Shown here: positions 25,318-33,844 of the stretch, one piece after another
Position numbering within the stretch: the first letter of the stretch is position 1
Layout: the number at the start of each line of letters is the position of its first letter
NCBI GenBank assembly: GCA_964579135.1
Contig: CAZOFD010000005.1
Span: forward strand, 5,330-69,329
Origin: CAG-390 sp964579135
GTDB lineage: Bacteria > Bacillota > Clostridia > Oscillospirales > CAG-272
DNA length: 64,000 bases
Direction: 5' to 3'
The notes under the pieces: model-generated
What the model saw: only the letters and a program-made list of their open reading frames with translations
Told to the model about the DNA's origin: nothing
Databases searched by the model: none
Position numbers and translations under genes: made by a program

Positions 25318-26919
25318 TCAGTTTGATTGCGAATTTTTCTCTATCTTTTCGACTATCTTGTCATACGACAAGCCGTATTTATCGGCAATATCCCTCGCAT
25401 AGCTGCGCCCGTCGGGTTTTGCGCGATAGATCTTGAAAGATCTGCGTCCTTCGTCGATCCCCGCAACGAGCGTGTCTATACGCTTCCCGCCGAATGGTGC
25501 GGTTTTTTCGTTTACGTCGTCTATCATTGCGGCAAGTTCGTGCAGGTGGGTGGAGAAGAGTGCGCGGCAACCTGCTCGAGAAAGTCCCGCCAACACTTCC
25601 GCCGCGATATACGACGCTTCGTACGACCCGGTGGAGGAGAGCGACTCGTCAAGCAAAACGAGGGATTTTGAGGTAACGCTGTCGAATATCTCGCCGAGGC
25701 GCGAACACTCCTCGCCGAGTCTGCCTTTGTCTATGGTATCGTCGGCACCCGTCGGGAAATGGGTAAATATTCCGTCGGCGGGAGATACGGTCACGGAGTC
25801 GGCGGGGGCGTACAGTCCGAGTTGCACCATAGCTTGCGCCATACCGACGGCGCAGGTTATGACGGATTTGCCGCCTCTGTTCGGCCCCGACAAAACGTAT
25901 ATCCTTGCGTTTTCGTCAAAATCGATATCGTTCGTCACGATCTCGCCGTCGATCTTCAGGGCGACGGCAGGGTTGTACAGCCCGTGCGCGGTAAAAAGGC
26001 AATCGTTGTCGGGGGCGATCTCGGGGCGGCAAAGCGTGTTGCCGCGCGCTTTGAGGGCGAGCATAAGTCGCGTCCCTTTGACGAGAAATTCCATCTCGGG
26101 CATAAGATTAAGAAGAAAATCCGTATTTTCGAGCACATATTGCTGCACTATCTTTTTCCAAGAGCGGAGCGACGAATGATAAACGTCGTTTATGGCTCCG
26201 TTAAAGGCAAGCGACAATGCGAGCCGTTGGTTTTCGCTGTGATTTTTGTTGAAAGGCACAAGGCTTGCGATGCAAGTGTACTCGTCGTTTTTAAAGTTCA
26301 GTCGCAATATTTTGTCTATCACGTCACCGGAACGGAAAGGCTCGGAGTTGATGGCTAGGACTCCGGCGCTTTTCGGACGGAGTTGAGCGTCGAGATTAAC
26401 TCCGACGGTCACGCTTTTGATCTCGCGCACGCGCTCCGTCAATTCGCAAAGTTTTTCGTTAAGGCGACGGTAGTAGTCGCTTTCGGCAAGTTCGGATATG
26501 CGTTGGCTGAGCGTCAAAAACGCACGGCTCTTTAGATCTTTCGTGACGGCGGAGAGCCCGGCGTCAAGCGTATCTATACACGAGACGTAAAGCTCTATTT
26601 CCGTTATTGCGGAGAGATAGTCCTCGGCGTTACCGCTGTCTGCCTGCAAACGACGCAATTCCGTTATATCGCAAAGGATCGGCGTCAGCGAATTCAGCGT
26701 TTCAAGCAGAGAGGGGTTTTCCATAAGGTCGCGAAAAGTTTCAAGGCGGTATTCTATCACGTCGGCGTCGGACGTGAAAAATTCCGAAAGATCGCGACTG
26801 CGAAGCTCGAGAATATCGAGAAATCCGAGTTCCTCGAGAACGTATTGCGATATATTGGGTGTTTTGGCGGACTGACTTGTTCCGCCCGGATATATCAGTG
26901 AAAAATTTGTAAGCTCCAA
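25318..26919 (-). CDS. MutS-like ATPase lacking the mismatch-recognition domain
   Basis: About 533 residues from the TTG at 26919, which has an AAAGGAAA SD; an in-frame ATG at 26946 lacks one. The N-terminal two-thirds is helical (core/lever/clamp-like); the C-terminal MutS-type ABC ATPase has Walker A GPNRGGKSV near 343, Walker B LVLLDESLSSTG, and a conserved HLHEL. No mismatch-binding N-domain and no Smr nuclease domain as in MutS2. This is one of the small, poorly studied MutS-related groups. It lies 63 bp downstream of a Xer recombinase gene in the same direction. Confidence 0.85.
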   Translation of the reverse strand: MELTNFSLIYPGGTSQSAKTPNISQYVLEELGFLDILELRSRDLSEFFTSDADVIEYRLETFRDLMENPSLLETLNSLTPILCDITELRRLQADSGNAEDYLSAITEIELYVSCIDTLDAGLSAVTKDLKSRAFLTLSQRISELAESDYYRRLNEKLCELTERVREIKSVTVGVNLDAQLRPKSAGVLAINSEPFRSGDVIDKILRLNFKNDEYTCIASLVPFNKNHSENQRLALSLAFNGAINDVYHSSLRSWKKIVQQYVLENTDFLLNLMPEMEFLVKGTRLMLALKARGNTLCRPEIAPDNDCLFTAHGLYNPAVALKIDGEIVTNDIDFDENARIYVLSGPNRGGKSVITCAVGMAQAMVQLGLYAPADSVTVSPADGIFTHFPTGADDTIDKGRLGEECSRLGEIFDSVTSKSLVLLDESLSSTGSYEASYIAAEVLAGLSRAGCRALFSTHLHELAAMIDDVNEKTAPFGGKRIDTLVAGIDEGRRSFKIYRAKPDGRSYARDIADKYGLSYDKIVEKIEKNSQSN

Positions 26920-26982
26920 GGCTGTTTCCTTTCTGCCGTTTTGCAAATGCGTGCCGCATATGACGTTATTTTGCGGCGTATA

Positions 26983-28041
26983 TTACGATTTTTCGTTTTT
27001 TTCGGTGCTTCCCAAACGACCTTTTTCGCCGCAGGACGAGGCGCCCGGGTCACCGAGCGGGTTTTTGTACATTGCCGCTTCCACGTCGGAATCCGAAACG
27101 TGAGTGTATATCTGGGTCGTGTTGAGCTGCTCGTGCCCCAAAATTTCTTTCAGCACGCGCACGTCAACGCCGCCCTCGCGATACATAAGCGTTGCGGCGG
27201 TGTGCCGAAGTTTGTGAACGGAAAAATGCCTGTTTTCAAGCCCGGCAGCCCTCAGATATTTCTCTACCGTCCACTCCACCGTGCGGTTGCATATACGCAC
27301 GCCGCGCGAAGAGATAAAAAGCGCTTTCGTCGGGAGCGTGCCGCGTTCGGGTGACGTGCGAGCGGGGAGATACTCCGCAAGAGCTGCACGACAGGCGTCG
27401 TTAAGATATATTATGCGCTCTTTGTTGCCTTTGCCGAGCACTCGCAGCGAACGCAAAAACTTATCGATATCGCCGATATCCGTACCCACGAGTTCGGACA
27501 GACGCATACCGCAATTGAGGAAGAGCGTTATCATTGTAAAATTGCGCAGGCGGATAAATTCGTCCGCCTCCTCGTCGTTGCGCACCGCCGCGAGAAGCAG
27601 GCGCGATTCGTCGAGGGTCAGATATTTCGGAAGCGTTTGCCTTTTCTTCGGAGAGTCGACGACGAGAGTCGGATCTTTTTCGAGCAATTCGCGTTTCGAC
27701 GTGCAATATTTGAAGAAGCCGCGCAGGGAAGACAGTTTTCGCGCCCTTGCAACAGCCGAGTTGCCGAGTTCTCTCTCGGCAAAAAACATAAATTCGTATA
27801 TATCGGTCGTTGCAATGCGACGCACAAAGTCCGCGTCTACCGTATCGAGGGATATTTTTTCGTATTCGTCGCTGCCGTAGGCGATGCCGTTTTTTCGCGC
27901 TATGAGGAATTTGAAAAAAGTTCGCAGATCGAGCATATATTCGTCGACCGTTTTCGGCGATCGCCCTTGGATTACGAGCTTATAACCCGCAAAATCGCGC
28001 AAAAGAGGCGGATACTCATCCGGTATATATTTTGTGCCCAT
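26983..28041 (-). CDS. XerC/D-like tyrosine recombinase
   Basis: 352 residues, about 50 longer than classical XerC/D, with a hydrophilic C-terminal tail after the catalytic domain. N-terminal SAM-like core-binding domain (about 10-135). Catalytic residues: Arg in GMRLSEL (near 178), Lys in the GKGNKER region, HKLRH (H-x-x-R, near 273), LGHEQ (near 298), and Tyr in TTQIYTHV (near 308). Chromosomal Xer enzymes resolve dimers at dif; no dif was identified here. There are no phage or integron genes around it, so a housekeeping role is preferred. Downstream partner: the MutS-like ATPase. Confidence 0.9.
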   Translation of the reverse strand: MGTKYIPDEYPPLLRDFAGYKLVIQGRSPKTVDEYMLDLRTFFKFLIARKNGIAYGSDEYEKISLDTVDADFVRRIATTDIYEFMFFAERELGNSAVARARKLSSLRGFFKYCTSKRELLEKDPTLVVDSPKKRQTLPKYLTLDESRLLLAAVRNDEEADEFIRLRNFTMITLFLNCGMRLSELVGTDIGDIDKFLRSLRVLGKGNKERIIYLNDACRAALAEYLPARTSPERGTLPTKALFISSRGVRICNRTVEWTVEKYLRAAGLENRHFSVHKLRHTAATLMYREGGVDVRVLKEILGHEQLNTTQIYTHVSDSDVEAAMYKNPLGDPGASSCGEKGRLGSTEKNEKS

Positions 28042-28341
28042 TTCCGCAGAGTTAAACGCGGAGCAATCCCCCCGCGCCCTTTCGTTACAGACGGTGTTGT
28101 CGCTGCCCGTGCGAGCCCCACGCTACGGGATGCGAGGGGCACGAGCTCAACAATTTAAAACACCATATTACGTTAATTATACAACATTTCGCGTGTTTTT
28201 AGTGTACAAAGTGTAAATTTTTGCGGATATTGTTGATTTTTTCACGGTAAAAATATATAATTAACGAATAAAGCGGTCGTTGCGCGGCGTACTTTGCGCA
28301 AACGGCTGAAAATAACGGCAAAAGGTGCTTGCATATTATTT
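28042..28341. other. Divergent intergenic region between xer and the membrane-protein gene
   Basis: 300 bp, A/T-rich from 28150. It contains the plus-strand promoter at 28233-28261 and a minus-strand TATAAT-like -10 near 28180. Nothing else recognisable. Confidence 0.5.
28233..28261 (+). promoter_or_regulatory. Sigma-A-type promoter for the membrane-protein gene
   Basis: -35 TTGATT, 17-bp spacer, -10 TATAAT, about 80 bp upstream of the likely ATG. Confidence 0.65.
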
Positions 28342-28977
28342 ATGAAAACTTTTTTTAAGGAATATTTCTCCAAATCCGTAAAGATGTTTATGACTCAGCT
28401 CGTTATCTCGATATTCGGGTTATCGCTTACGATAGCGCTCGGGATGACGAACAATGCCTTCGCTCAGGTGGCGGCAAGCGCGGCGGCGGCGCTTTTTTAT
28501 CTTTTTATGGTATACGCCGAGTCTTGGAATATCGGCTCGCACGATATTATACGCGTAGACGGCGGCAGGCTTAAAGAGCGCCGCTTGACGGGGCTTTACG
28601 TTGCCCTTTTGGCAAACGTGCCGAATATTTTGCTTGCGCTCGGTACCGCGCTCGGATTTGCGGTTGCTGACGGTGGATTTTTTTCCTCGCTCGGCGGCTC
28701 GTGCGCGACGGCGGCGCTTTTTATAGAGGGGATGTACACCGGTTTGCTTACGCTTCGCGTTGCGGGTGCGCCGCTCAATTCTTACGCGATAACGTATTTT
28801 GTCACTGTCATTCCCGCGCTTGCGGTCTCGACTTGGGCATATTGGATGGGGCTGCGCGGATATAAGTTTACGAACGTGTTCGTAAGCGAAAACCCCGAGG
28901 AACTCGAGATCAAAAACGAGAAGCGTCGCCGTCGCCTCGAAGAAAAGACGGCGGCGAAGGAGAAACGCGGCAAATAA
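28342..28977 (+). CDS. Unknown polytopic membrane protein
   Basis: 211 residues from the ATG at 28342 (an in-frame GTG/ATG further upstream adds only basic residues). Hydrophobic segments at about 16-35, 38-58, 84-108, 118-138 and 148-168, then a highly charged cytoplasmic tail (about 180-211, Lys/Arg/Glu-rich). No family recognised and no catalytic motif visible. It stands alone with its own promoter and a strong terminator (29028-29066). Confidence 0.72.
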   Translation: MKTFFKEYFSKSVKMFMTQLVISIFGLSLTIALGMTNNAFAQVAASAAAALFYLFMVYAESWNIGSHDIIRVDGGRLKERRLTGLYVALLANVPNILLALGTALGFAVADGGFFSSLGGSCATAALFIEGMYTGLLTLRVAGAPLNSYAITYFVTVIPALAVSTWAYWMGLRGYKFTNVFVSENPEELEIKNEKRRRRLEEKTAAKEKRGK

Positions 28978-29027
28978 CGAATTACTCGCCTTGATTCGCG
29001 CCGCACGGCTGTGTTTGCGCAAGTGCG

Positions 29028-29066
29028 AAAGATCGCGGCGTCCCAAGCGGACGTCGCGATCTTTTT
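29028..29066 (+). terminator. Terminator after the membrane-protein gene
   Basis: AAAGATCGCGGCGTCC / GGACGTCGCGATCTTT with one G-T pair, loop of 5, and a T run. Confidence 0.88.
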
Positions 29067-29120
29067 GTCGTTTTGCGCTGCGGCGCGGCTCCGCACAAGA
29101 CACAAAAAAATCAAAAACCT

Positions 29121-29149
29121 TTGACAAACAAGCGAAAAAATGTTATAAT
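29121..29149 (+). promoter_or_regulatory. Consensus promoter of carD
   Basis: Perfect -35 TTGACA, 17-bp spacer, perfect -10 TATAAT. Confidence 0.9.
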
Positions 29150-29159
29150 ATGTTTACGT

Positions 29160-29177
29160 AAATACCATTTGGTATTT
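29160..29177. promoter_or_regulatory. Operator-like palindrome in the carD leader
   Basis: AAATACCA, two bases, TGGTATTT: an 18-bp inverted repeat starting 11 bp after the -10 element, at or just beyond the expected transcription start. Placement suits a repressor site; no cognate protein is known. Confidence 0.45.
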
Positions 29178-29200
29178 GAAGAAACGGACGGTACGTTATT

Positions 29201-29722
29201 ATGTTTGAGATAGGTAAACTTATGGTATACGGAACGAACGGCGTGTGCCGCGTAACGGATATTTGCCCGTCTCCCTTCGACGAGTCGGATACGAGAACGT
29301 ATTATAAACTCGAGCCGACAAAGGGGGCAAACCTTGTTATTTACACGCCCGTGGACAATGAAAGCGTTACTATGCGCGAGCTGATCTCGGCAAACGAGGC
29401 AGTGGGGCTTTTGCAAAGCCTGCCGAAACTTGAGCCGATAGTCGTGCCGTTTGATAAAAAAAGGCGCGAGGTGTATCGCGATATCATACAGACGGCATCG
29501 CCGTACGAATATCTGCGACTTTTAAAAACCGTGCATTTGCGCAGAGCGGAATTCCGCAAAACGCGCCGCCGCCTGCCGGATATAGACAGCGATTTCGAAC
29601 ATACGGCACGAGAGGCGCTTTACGGCGAACTTTCGGTTGTTCTCGAGCGAACGAGGGACGATATAAACGGCGAAATAATGCGTGAGTTTGAGTCCGAGGT
29701 TAAGTTGCCGGAGATAAAATAG
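29201..29722 (+). CDS. carD: CarD/CdnL-type RNA polymerase-binding regulator
   Basis: 173 residues. The N-terminal CarD_CdnL/TRCF RNA-polymerase-interacting domain is about 1-65 (FEIGKLMVYGTNGVCRVTDI; YYKLEP; IYTPVD), followed by a helical, basic C-terminal domain (about 75-165) that contacts promoter DNA in characterised relatives. CarD proteins stabilise open promoter complexes, notably at rRNA promoters. It is transcribed from a consensus promoter with a palindrome near the start site. The gene is monocistronic; tandem hairpins follow it. Confidence 0.92.
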   Translation: MFEIGKLMVYGTNGVCRVTDICPSPFDESDTRTYYKLEPTKGANLVIYTPVDNESVTMRELISANEAVGLLQSLPKLEPIVVPFDKKRREVYRDIIQTASPYEYLRLLKTVHLRRAEFRKTRRRLPDIDSDFEHTAREALYGELSVVLERTRDDINGEIMREFESEVKLPEIK

Positions 29723-29745
29723 TTTTTTGTGCCCTTTACCGCGCT

Positions 29746-29784
29746 GTGCGAAGACGCTTTGTCTTCGCGCACCGCTCGGTGCGC
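29746..29784 (+). terminator. Two overlapping hairpins after carD
   Basis: GTGCGAAGAC / GTCTTCGCGCAC (29746-29755 with 29761-29772) and GCGCACC / GGTGCGC (29767-29773 with 29778-29784) share bases, so they cannot form together. Neither has a T tract. They may be a weak terminator or a 3' structure. Confidence 0.4.
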
Positions 29785-29855
29785 CGTTCGGGATTTGCCT
29801 TAAGGCGGCGCAAGCTTTCCGTTTTGCGTTTAGACAAAATATTTGCCGAAAATAC

Positions 29856-29884
29856 TTGACAAAGACGAGCGGATACTGTATAAT
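29856..29884 (+). promoter_or_regulatory. Consensus promoter of tRNA-Ser
   Basis: Perfect -35 TTGACA, 17-bp spacer, perfect -10 TATAAT, 61 bp upstream of the tRNA. Confidence 0.9.
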
Positions 29885-29945
29885 CAATAAAGTGAATTCT
29901 GCAAACGGCGTTCACGGCGCAGGTATCTGCGTTCTTGGGGTATAC

Positions 29946-30036
29946 GGAGATGTACTCAAGAGGCCGAAGAGGCGCCCCTGCTAAGGGTGTAGGTCGGGTA
30001 ACCGGCGCGAGAGTTCAAATCTCTCCATCTCCGCCA
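29946..30036 (+). tRNA. tRNA-Ser (anticodon GCT)
   Basis: 91 nt with encoded CCA. Acceptor stem GGAGATG / CATCTCC, discriminator G. Anticodon loop CTGCTAA gives GCT (reads AGC/AGU). A long variable arm (around GTGTAGGTCGGGTAACCGGC) is present, as expected for serine tRNA. T loop TTCAAAT. Confidence 0.96.
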
Positions 30037-30043
30037 AAATATT

Positions 30044-30080
30044 GCCGAACTCGGTCAGGTATCGAGTTCGGCGTTTTTTT
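30044..30080 (+). terminator. Terminator of tRNA-Ser
   Basis: 10-bp stem GCCGAACTCG / CGAGTTCGGC, loop of 9, then seven T after one G. Confidence 0.88.
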
Positions 30081-30273
30081 AAATTCCGCACCGGCGTGCC
30101 CTTTTATGCGGCACCGTGTTTGCGGCGAAAAGATGTGCGCAGGCTTTGCGGCGACGGAGTTGCAGAGATGTTTTAGGCTTTGCGATTTTTGCCGAAAAAC
30201 GGGTTGCGCAATCCGGCGGGTGCGTCGCCGGTGTGCGGCGTGCGCCGAAAAAACGAAAGGGGAGAACAGCCAC

Positions 30274-30771
30274 GTGAAAGACGGTTTTGATAGGCTTACC
30301 GCCTGCGGAGAGGCGGGGAAAACGAAAAACGAGGGAAAAACGGCTATCGTTGCTCTGCGCGAGGAGCACCGCGACGAGGTCATCGCGATGATGCGCGGTT
30401 TTTATGCCTCGGACGCGGTATTTACAAACGGCTCGGAGGAGATATTCGCCGCCGACGTCGACGCCTGCGTCGGAGATAATCCGTATCTTGAGGGCTACGT
30501 GTTCAAATCGGGCGGACGTACGGTGGGGTACGGTATGCTTGCCAAGAGCTTTTCCACCGAGTTCGGCAAGCCGTGCGTTTGGATAGAGGATATTTTCGTC
30601 AAGAGCGAGGCGCGCGGGTGCGGCGTCGGAACTGAATTTATAAATTTCGTTTCGCGCAAGTACGACGGGTGCGTTTTGCGCCTAGAAGTCGAAGAGGAGA
30701 ACGAGCGCGCCGTTGCGGTATATCGCAAATGCGGCTTTTACGACTTGCCTTATAAGGAAATGAAAAAATGA
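30274..30771 (+). CDS. GNAT-family N-acetyltransferase
   Basis: 165 residues from a GTG at 30274 preceded by AAAGGGGAG; the open frame continues upstream into the tRNA and is not coding there. Motif A of the GNAT fold is VWIEDIFVKSEARGCGVGTEF (acetyl-CoA loop ARGCGVG near residue 115), followed by the motif B region ERAVAVYRKCGFYDLPY. The acceptor substrate cannot be predicted. It stands alone and converges with the ABC operon. Confidence 0.85.
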   Translation: MKDGFDRLTACGEAGKTKNEGKTAIVALREEHRDEVIAMMRGFYASDAVFTNGSEEIFAADVDACVGDNPYLEGYVFKSGGRTVGYGMLAKSFSTEFGKPCVWIEDIFVKSEARGCGVGTEFINFVSRKYDGCVLRLEVEEENERAVAVYRKCGFYDLPYKEMKK

Positions 30772-31183
30772 TGTGCCCGCGCCGCGGCGTGCTCGCAGGG
30801 GGCGGGCGTTTCGGCGTAACGTGAAAACTCTGATATGGCAAAATTGTGCAGGTTGCTTGTTTTATAAAAAATGATAACGTCCTCAGGTTGTTTGAAATAT
30901 CTGTGGAAAACCTTGTGATAACTGTGTAAAACGTTATCGTTTTGCGGCGGAAAACGGCTTGTACGCTTATATTTTCGCTTTATGCGTAAAATTCTTTGCA
31001 TCAAGAGTTGTTAATAAGTTAAACTGTGGAAAACTTTTCCGTATAATTTCCTTCATCTCGCTTTATGCAAAACGACAAAAAGAGATCAAAAGAGCTCGGC
31101 AATCTGCCGAGCTCTTTTGACTTGGTTGCGATTTTATCCGTGCCGCGTTTCTCTTGCGCTTTGCGCACTTGATTGCGAGCGGA
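30772..31183. other. Convergent intergenic region with DnaA-box-like cluster
   Basis: 412 bp between two gene ends. From 30845 on it is A/T-rich and carries TGTGGAAAA at 30902-30910 and 31025-31033 (8 of 9 to the DnaA box complement TGTGGATAA), plus TGTGTAAAA at 30923-30931 and TGTTAATAA at 31009-31017 (7 of 9). All are in the same orientation. The same TGTGGAAAA form is the box in the dnaA-dnaN gap. No credible gene is present: an open frame at 30750-31004 on the minus strand has no SD. Confidence 0.5.
31086..31120 (-). terminator. Terminator of the ABC transporter pair
   Basis: 15-bp perfect stem TCAAAAGAGCTCGGC / GCCGAGCTCTTTTGA, loop of 5. On the minus strand a T5 run follows shortly after. 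Confidence 0.82.
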
Positions 31184-33844
31184 TCAGATATCGTATTTTG
31201 CGAGTATCTGCGCGGGCGTTTTGCGAACGAGCGACAAAACGGGAAGAATGCCGCAAAGCGTGCACACCGCGTAGATGAATATGCCGACGGAAGTCGCGAG
31301 CCACGCGGGATAGTAGAAGAAGGAGTCCGCAAGGCTCGTAATGCTGCGGATATAGAATATTCCGCAACTTGTAACAAGGTATCCGATAAAGACCGTCAGG
31401 GTCGTGAGTACGAGCGATTCTATAAAGAATTTAAAAACGAGATTCTTTTTCGAAACGCCGATGGCACGATATATGCCGATCTCTTTGATGCGCGAAAGAA
31501 GAGAGGATCTTGCGATAAAATACATACAGACGCAAAGTATCGCAATCGTTACCGCCATAACGACGGCTTGCGCTATCAGTTCGGTCAGGCAGTCTGCCGT
31601 TTTCTCTTCAAACAGGTCGTCGGGCGTTATGAGATTTAGTCTGTAACGGTTTGTCGACGTGGTGTCGAAAGAGTTGCGAAGCACGGAGTCCGTCTTTTGC
31701 GGGTCGAAAGAGTGGATGAGAACGTAGCCGCTGCTAACCATAACGTTGCTAACGGACTCGGATATGAAAACGTCCGCCGAGGCGCCGACGTCGATGCTTG
31801 CCGGTTCGGGATAGAATTCGTAGTCTTCCGGATAACCGTCGGGATATTTTTCGTTATCGTATGCACCGATTTTGACGTATATTCTCGAATCGGTAACGCC
31901 CATACCCGTGCCTATGGCGAAGTAGTCGTCGTCGGAGATCAGGAAAACGATCTCGCTGCCGATATCGTATAGCTTTTCGCGAATATCCGCGTCGTTCTTC
32001 TTTTCCGTGTCTACTTTGAGCGATACACCGCTGACGGTTATCTCTTCGTCGTTTTTAAATGCAGACTCGTAAGCGTCGGGGAGGACGTACATCGCCGTCC
32101 CCTTGTCGAGGGAGATACCGTAGTCGGAAGCGGGAGCGACGAGATACGAGATATCCGAGTGATAGCGCATAAAAGCACGGGCATATGCTATTTGCGAGAA
32201 GTAAACGGCGGTTTCGTCGGATTCGACGACACCTGCGATCCGCATAAGTTTTTGGTCTTTGCCGAGAGTTTGGCTTTCCGAGCGCAAGCCGATAAGATCG
32301 CCGTAATCCGAGATGTATCCGAAAGTCGATCTCTCAAGCAGTTTGTCCGCCGCCGCGGTCGTTATCAGAACGTCGTTTTCCGCTTTAAGCTCCGCCGAGC
32401 CCGCGACCGTCGTAAGGTCTGCTGCAAGATATTGCGGCAGCGGAACGGCGTTCGTATAAAAATCCGTGCCGTAAGAACGAGAGGCGAAAGAGGAGAAGTA
32501 GCCGGGGGTAAAATAATATTTTCTGTCGCCGGCACTGTAACGGGATGCCGTGACGAAATCGATGCCGGACTCCGAGCCGAGGGAGTAGAGTGCCTCGGCT
32601 GTCTCGGCGTTCTCGACCCAAACGTAGAAAACGTTGTGATTGTACGTACTTTCCGCGTCAAGATAATTTTTGATCGAGGTGCCGAAGATCGACGAGATAA
32701 AAACAATTACCATAGCGAAGAGCGCCATACAGCAGAATAGCAGTTTGCGCCCCGTGCGTTTTTTGGCGAATTTCGAGATCTTGCCCTTTTTGGTTTTTCC
32801 GCTTTGCTTGAAATTCGCATAGAATCCGCTCTTTACGGAATACGCGAAAGAGAAGAGCTTGCCGTATTTTTTGCCGTTTATCGGCGGCAGGGCGGACATA
32901 TCGACGTCTTTTGTTTTGTCTTGCGCGGCTATCTCCTCGAAAGAGCTGTCAAGAAGACGTATTTCGCTCGACTTGTCGATAACGCGCACGCCGGGCGTGT
33001 CTACGGAGAGCAACAGCTTGCCGCCGTTGTTGATTATGCGCAGTTTTACGTTGCCGTCGATTTCGTCGCCGTAAAACTCGATATTCGCGAATTCGCCGCT
33101 AAGCGTTTTCTTTTGCATATCGCCGAGATAAACGGTGTTTTTGTCGCGGGTGTTCAGCCCCGTTGCGTCGGCGTTTTCGTATCTGTTAACGACGGATCCG
33201 TCGGAGAGCTCGATAACTACGTCGCAATAGTGATCTACGAGGTCCGCCTCGTGCGTTACGAGCAAAACGAGGCGATCGCGGGATATGCTTTTGAGCAGAT
33301 CCATAATCATTCGCGTGTTTTTTTCGTCGAGGTTGCCCGTCGGTTCGTCCGCAAGGATTATGTGCGGATTTTTAACGATGGCGCGTGCGATGGCTACGCG
33401 CTGCTGCTGTCCGCCCGAGAGGGTATTCGGGGTGCGGAGCGCGTATTTGTCCATTCCGACGTTACCGAGAGCGGCGAAAACGCGCTCCTCGATAGTTTGG
33501 CGATCCGTTATACCGCAAAGGCGCAACGCGTCGGCAACGTTGTCGAATACCGTTTCGCTTTTGTTGAGATTGTAATTTTGAAAGATGTAGCCGACGTATT
33601 TGTTGCGTATCGTGTCCGTATTCTTGCGAACGTTTTGCCCGTCTATCAAGATAGTTCCGGCGGAAAAACTGTCAAGACCGCCTATAACGTTGAGCAAAGT
33701 CGTTTTTCCGCAACCGCTGCGACCGAAAAAAGCGACGATGCCTTTGTCGGGCAGGGAGAGCGAGGTGTCGTTTATAACGTGGTTTTCGTTTTGTTTACCG
33801 CGGTTGAAATATTTATTTACGCCTTTTATTTCGAGAATACTCAT
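31184..33844 (-). CDS. MacB-like ABC transporter, ATPase-permease fusion (second of pair)
   Basis: 886 residues. N-terminal ABC ATPase (about 1-225): Walker A GRSGCGKTT near 41, signature LSGGQQQR near 143, Walker B IILADEPTGNLDE. A linker of about 130 residues, then a permease: TM1 near 365-385, a large extracytoplasmic part of about 370 residues, and three C-terminal membrane segments (about 755-870), the FtsX/MacB topology. Such proteins act as mechanotransmitting exporters or extracellular-signal transducers rather than simple pumps. The ATG overlaps the previous gene's stop by 4 nt, with a GGAGG SD inside that gene. It probably forms a heterodimer with the neighbour. Substrate unknown. 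Confidence 0.88.
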   Translation of the reverse strand: MSILEIKGVNKYFNRGKQNENHVINDTSLSLPDKGIVAFFGRSGCGKTTLLNVIGGLDSFSAGTILIDGQNVRKNTDTIRNKYVGYIFQNYNLNKSETVFDNVADALRLCGITDRQTIEERVFAALGNVGMDKYALRTPNTLSGGQQQRVAIARAIVKNPHIILADEPTGNLDEKNTRMIMDLLKSISRDRLVLLVTHEADLVDHYCDVVIELSDGSVVNRYENADATGLNTRDKNTVYLGDMQKKTLSGEFANIEFYGDEIDGNVKLRIINNGGKLLLSVDTPGVRVIDKSSEIRLLDSSFEEIAAQDKTKDVDMSALPPINGKKYGKLFSFAYSVKSGFYANFKQSGKTKKGKISKFAKKRTGRKLLFCCMALFAMVIVFISSIFGTSIKNYLDAESTYNHNVFYVWVENAETAEALYSLGSESGIDFVTASRYSAGDRKYYFTPGYFSSFASRSYGTDFYTNAVPLPQYLAADLTTVAGSAELKAENDVLITTAAADKLLERSTFGYISDYGDLIGLRSESQTLGKDQKLMRIAGVVESDETAVYFSQIAYARAFMRYHSDISYLVAPASDYGISLDKGTAMYVLPDAYESAFKNDEEITVSGVSLKVDTEKKNDADIREKLYDIGSEIVFLISDDDYFAIGTGMGVTDSRIYVKIGAYDNEKYPDGYPEDYEFYPEPASIDVGASADVFISESVSNVMVSSGYVLIHSFDPQKTDSVLRNSFDTTSTNRYRLNLITPDDLFEEKTADCLTELIAQAVVMAVTIAILCVCMYFIARSSLLSRIKEIGIYRAIGVSKKNLVFKFFIESLVLTTLTVFIGYLVTSCGIFYIRSITSLADSFFYYPAWLATSVGIFIYAVCTLCGILPVLSLVRKTPAQILAKYDI

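Noticed and set aside
29935..30273. Upstream extension of the GNAT frame through tRNA-Ser
   Set aside because: The frame simply stays open across the tRNA and its terminator; the SD and domain start point to the GTG at 30274.
30750..31004. 84-codon minus-strand frame in the convergent gap
   Set aside because: It covers the A/T-rich DnaA-box-like region, has no SD, and its composition fits chance reading of intergenic DNA.
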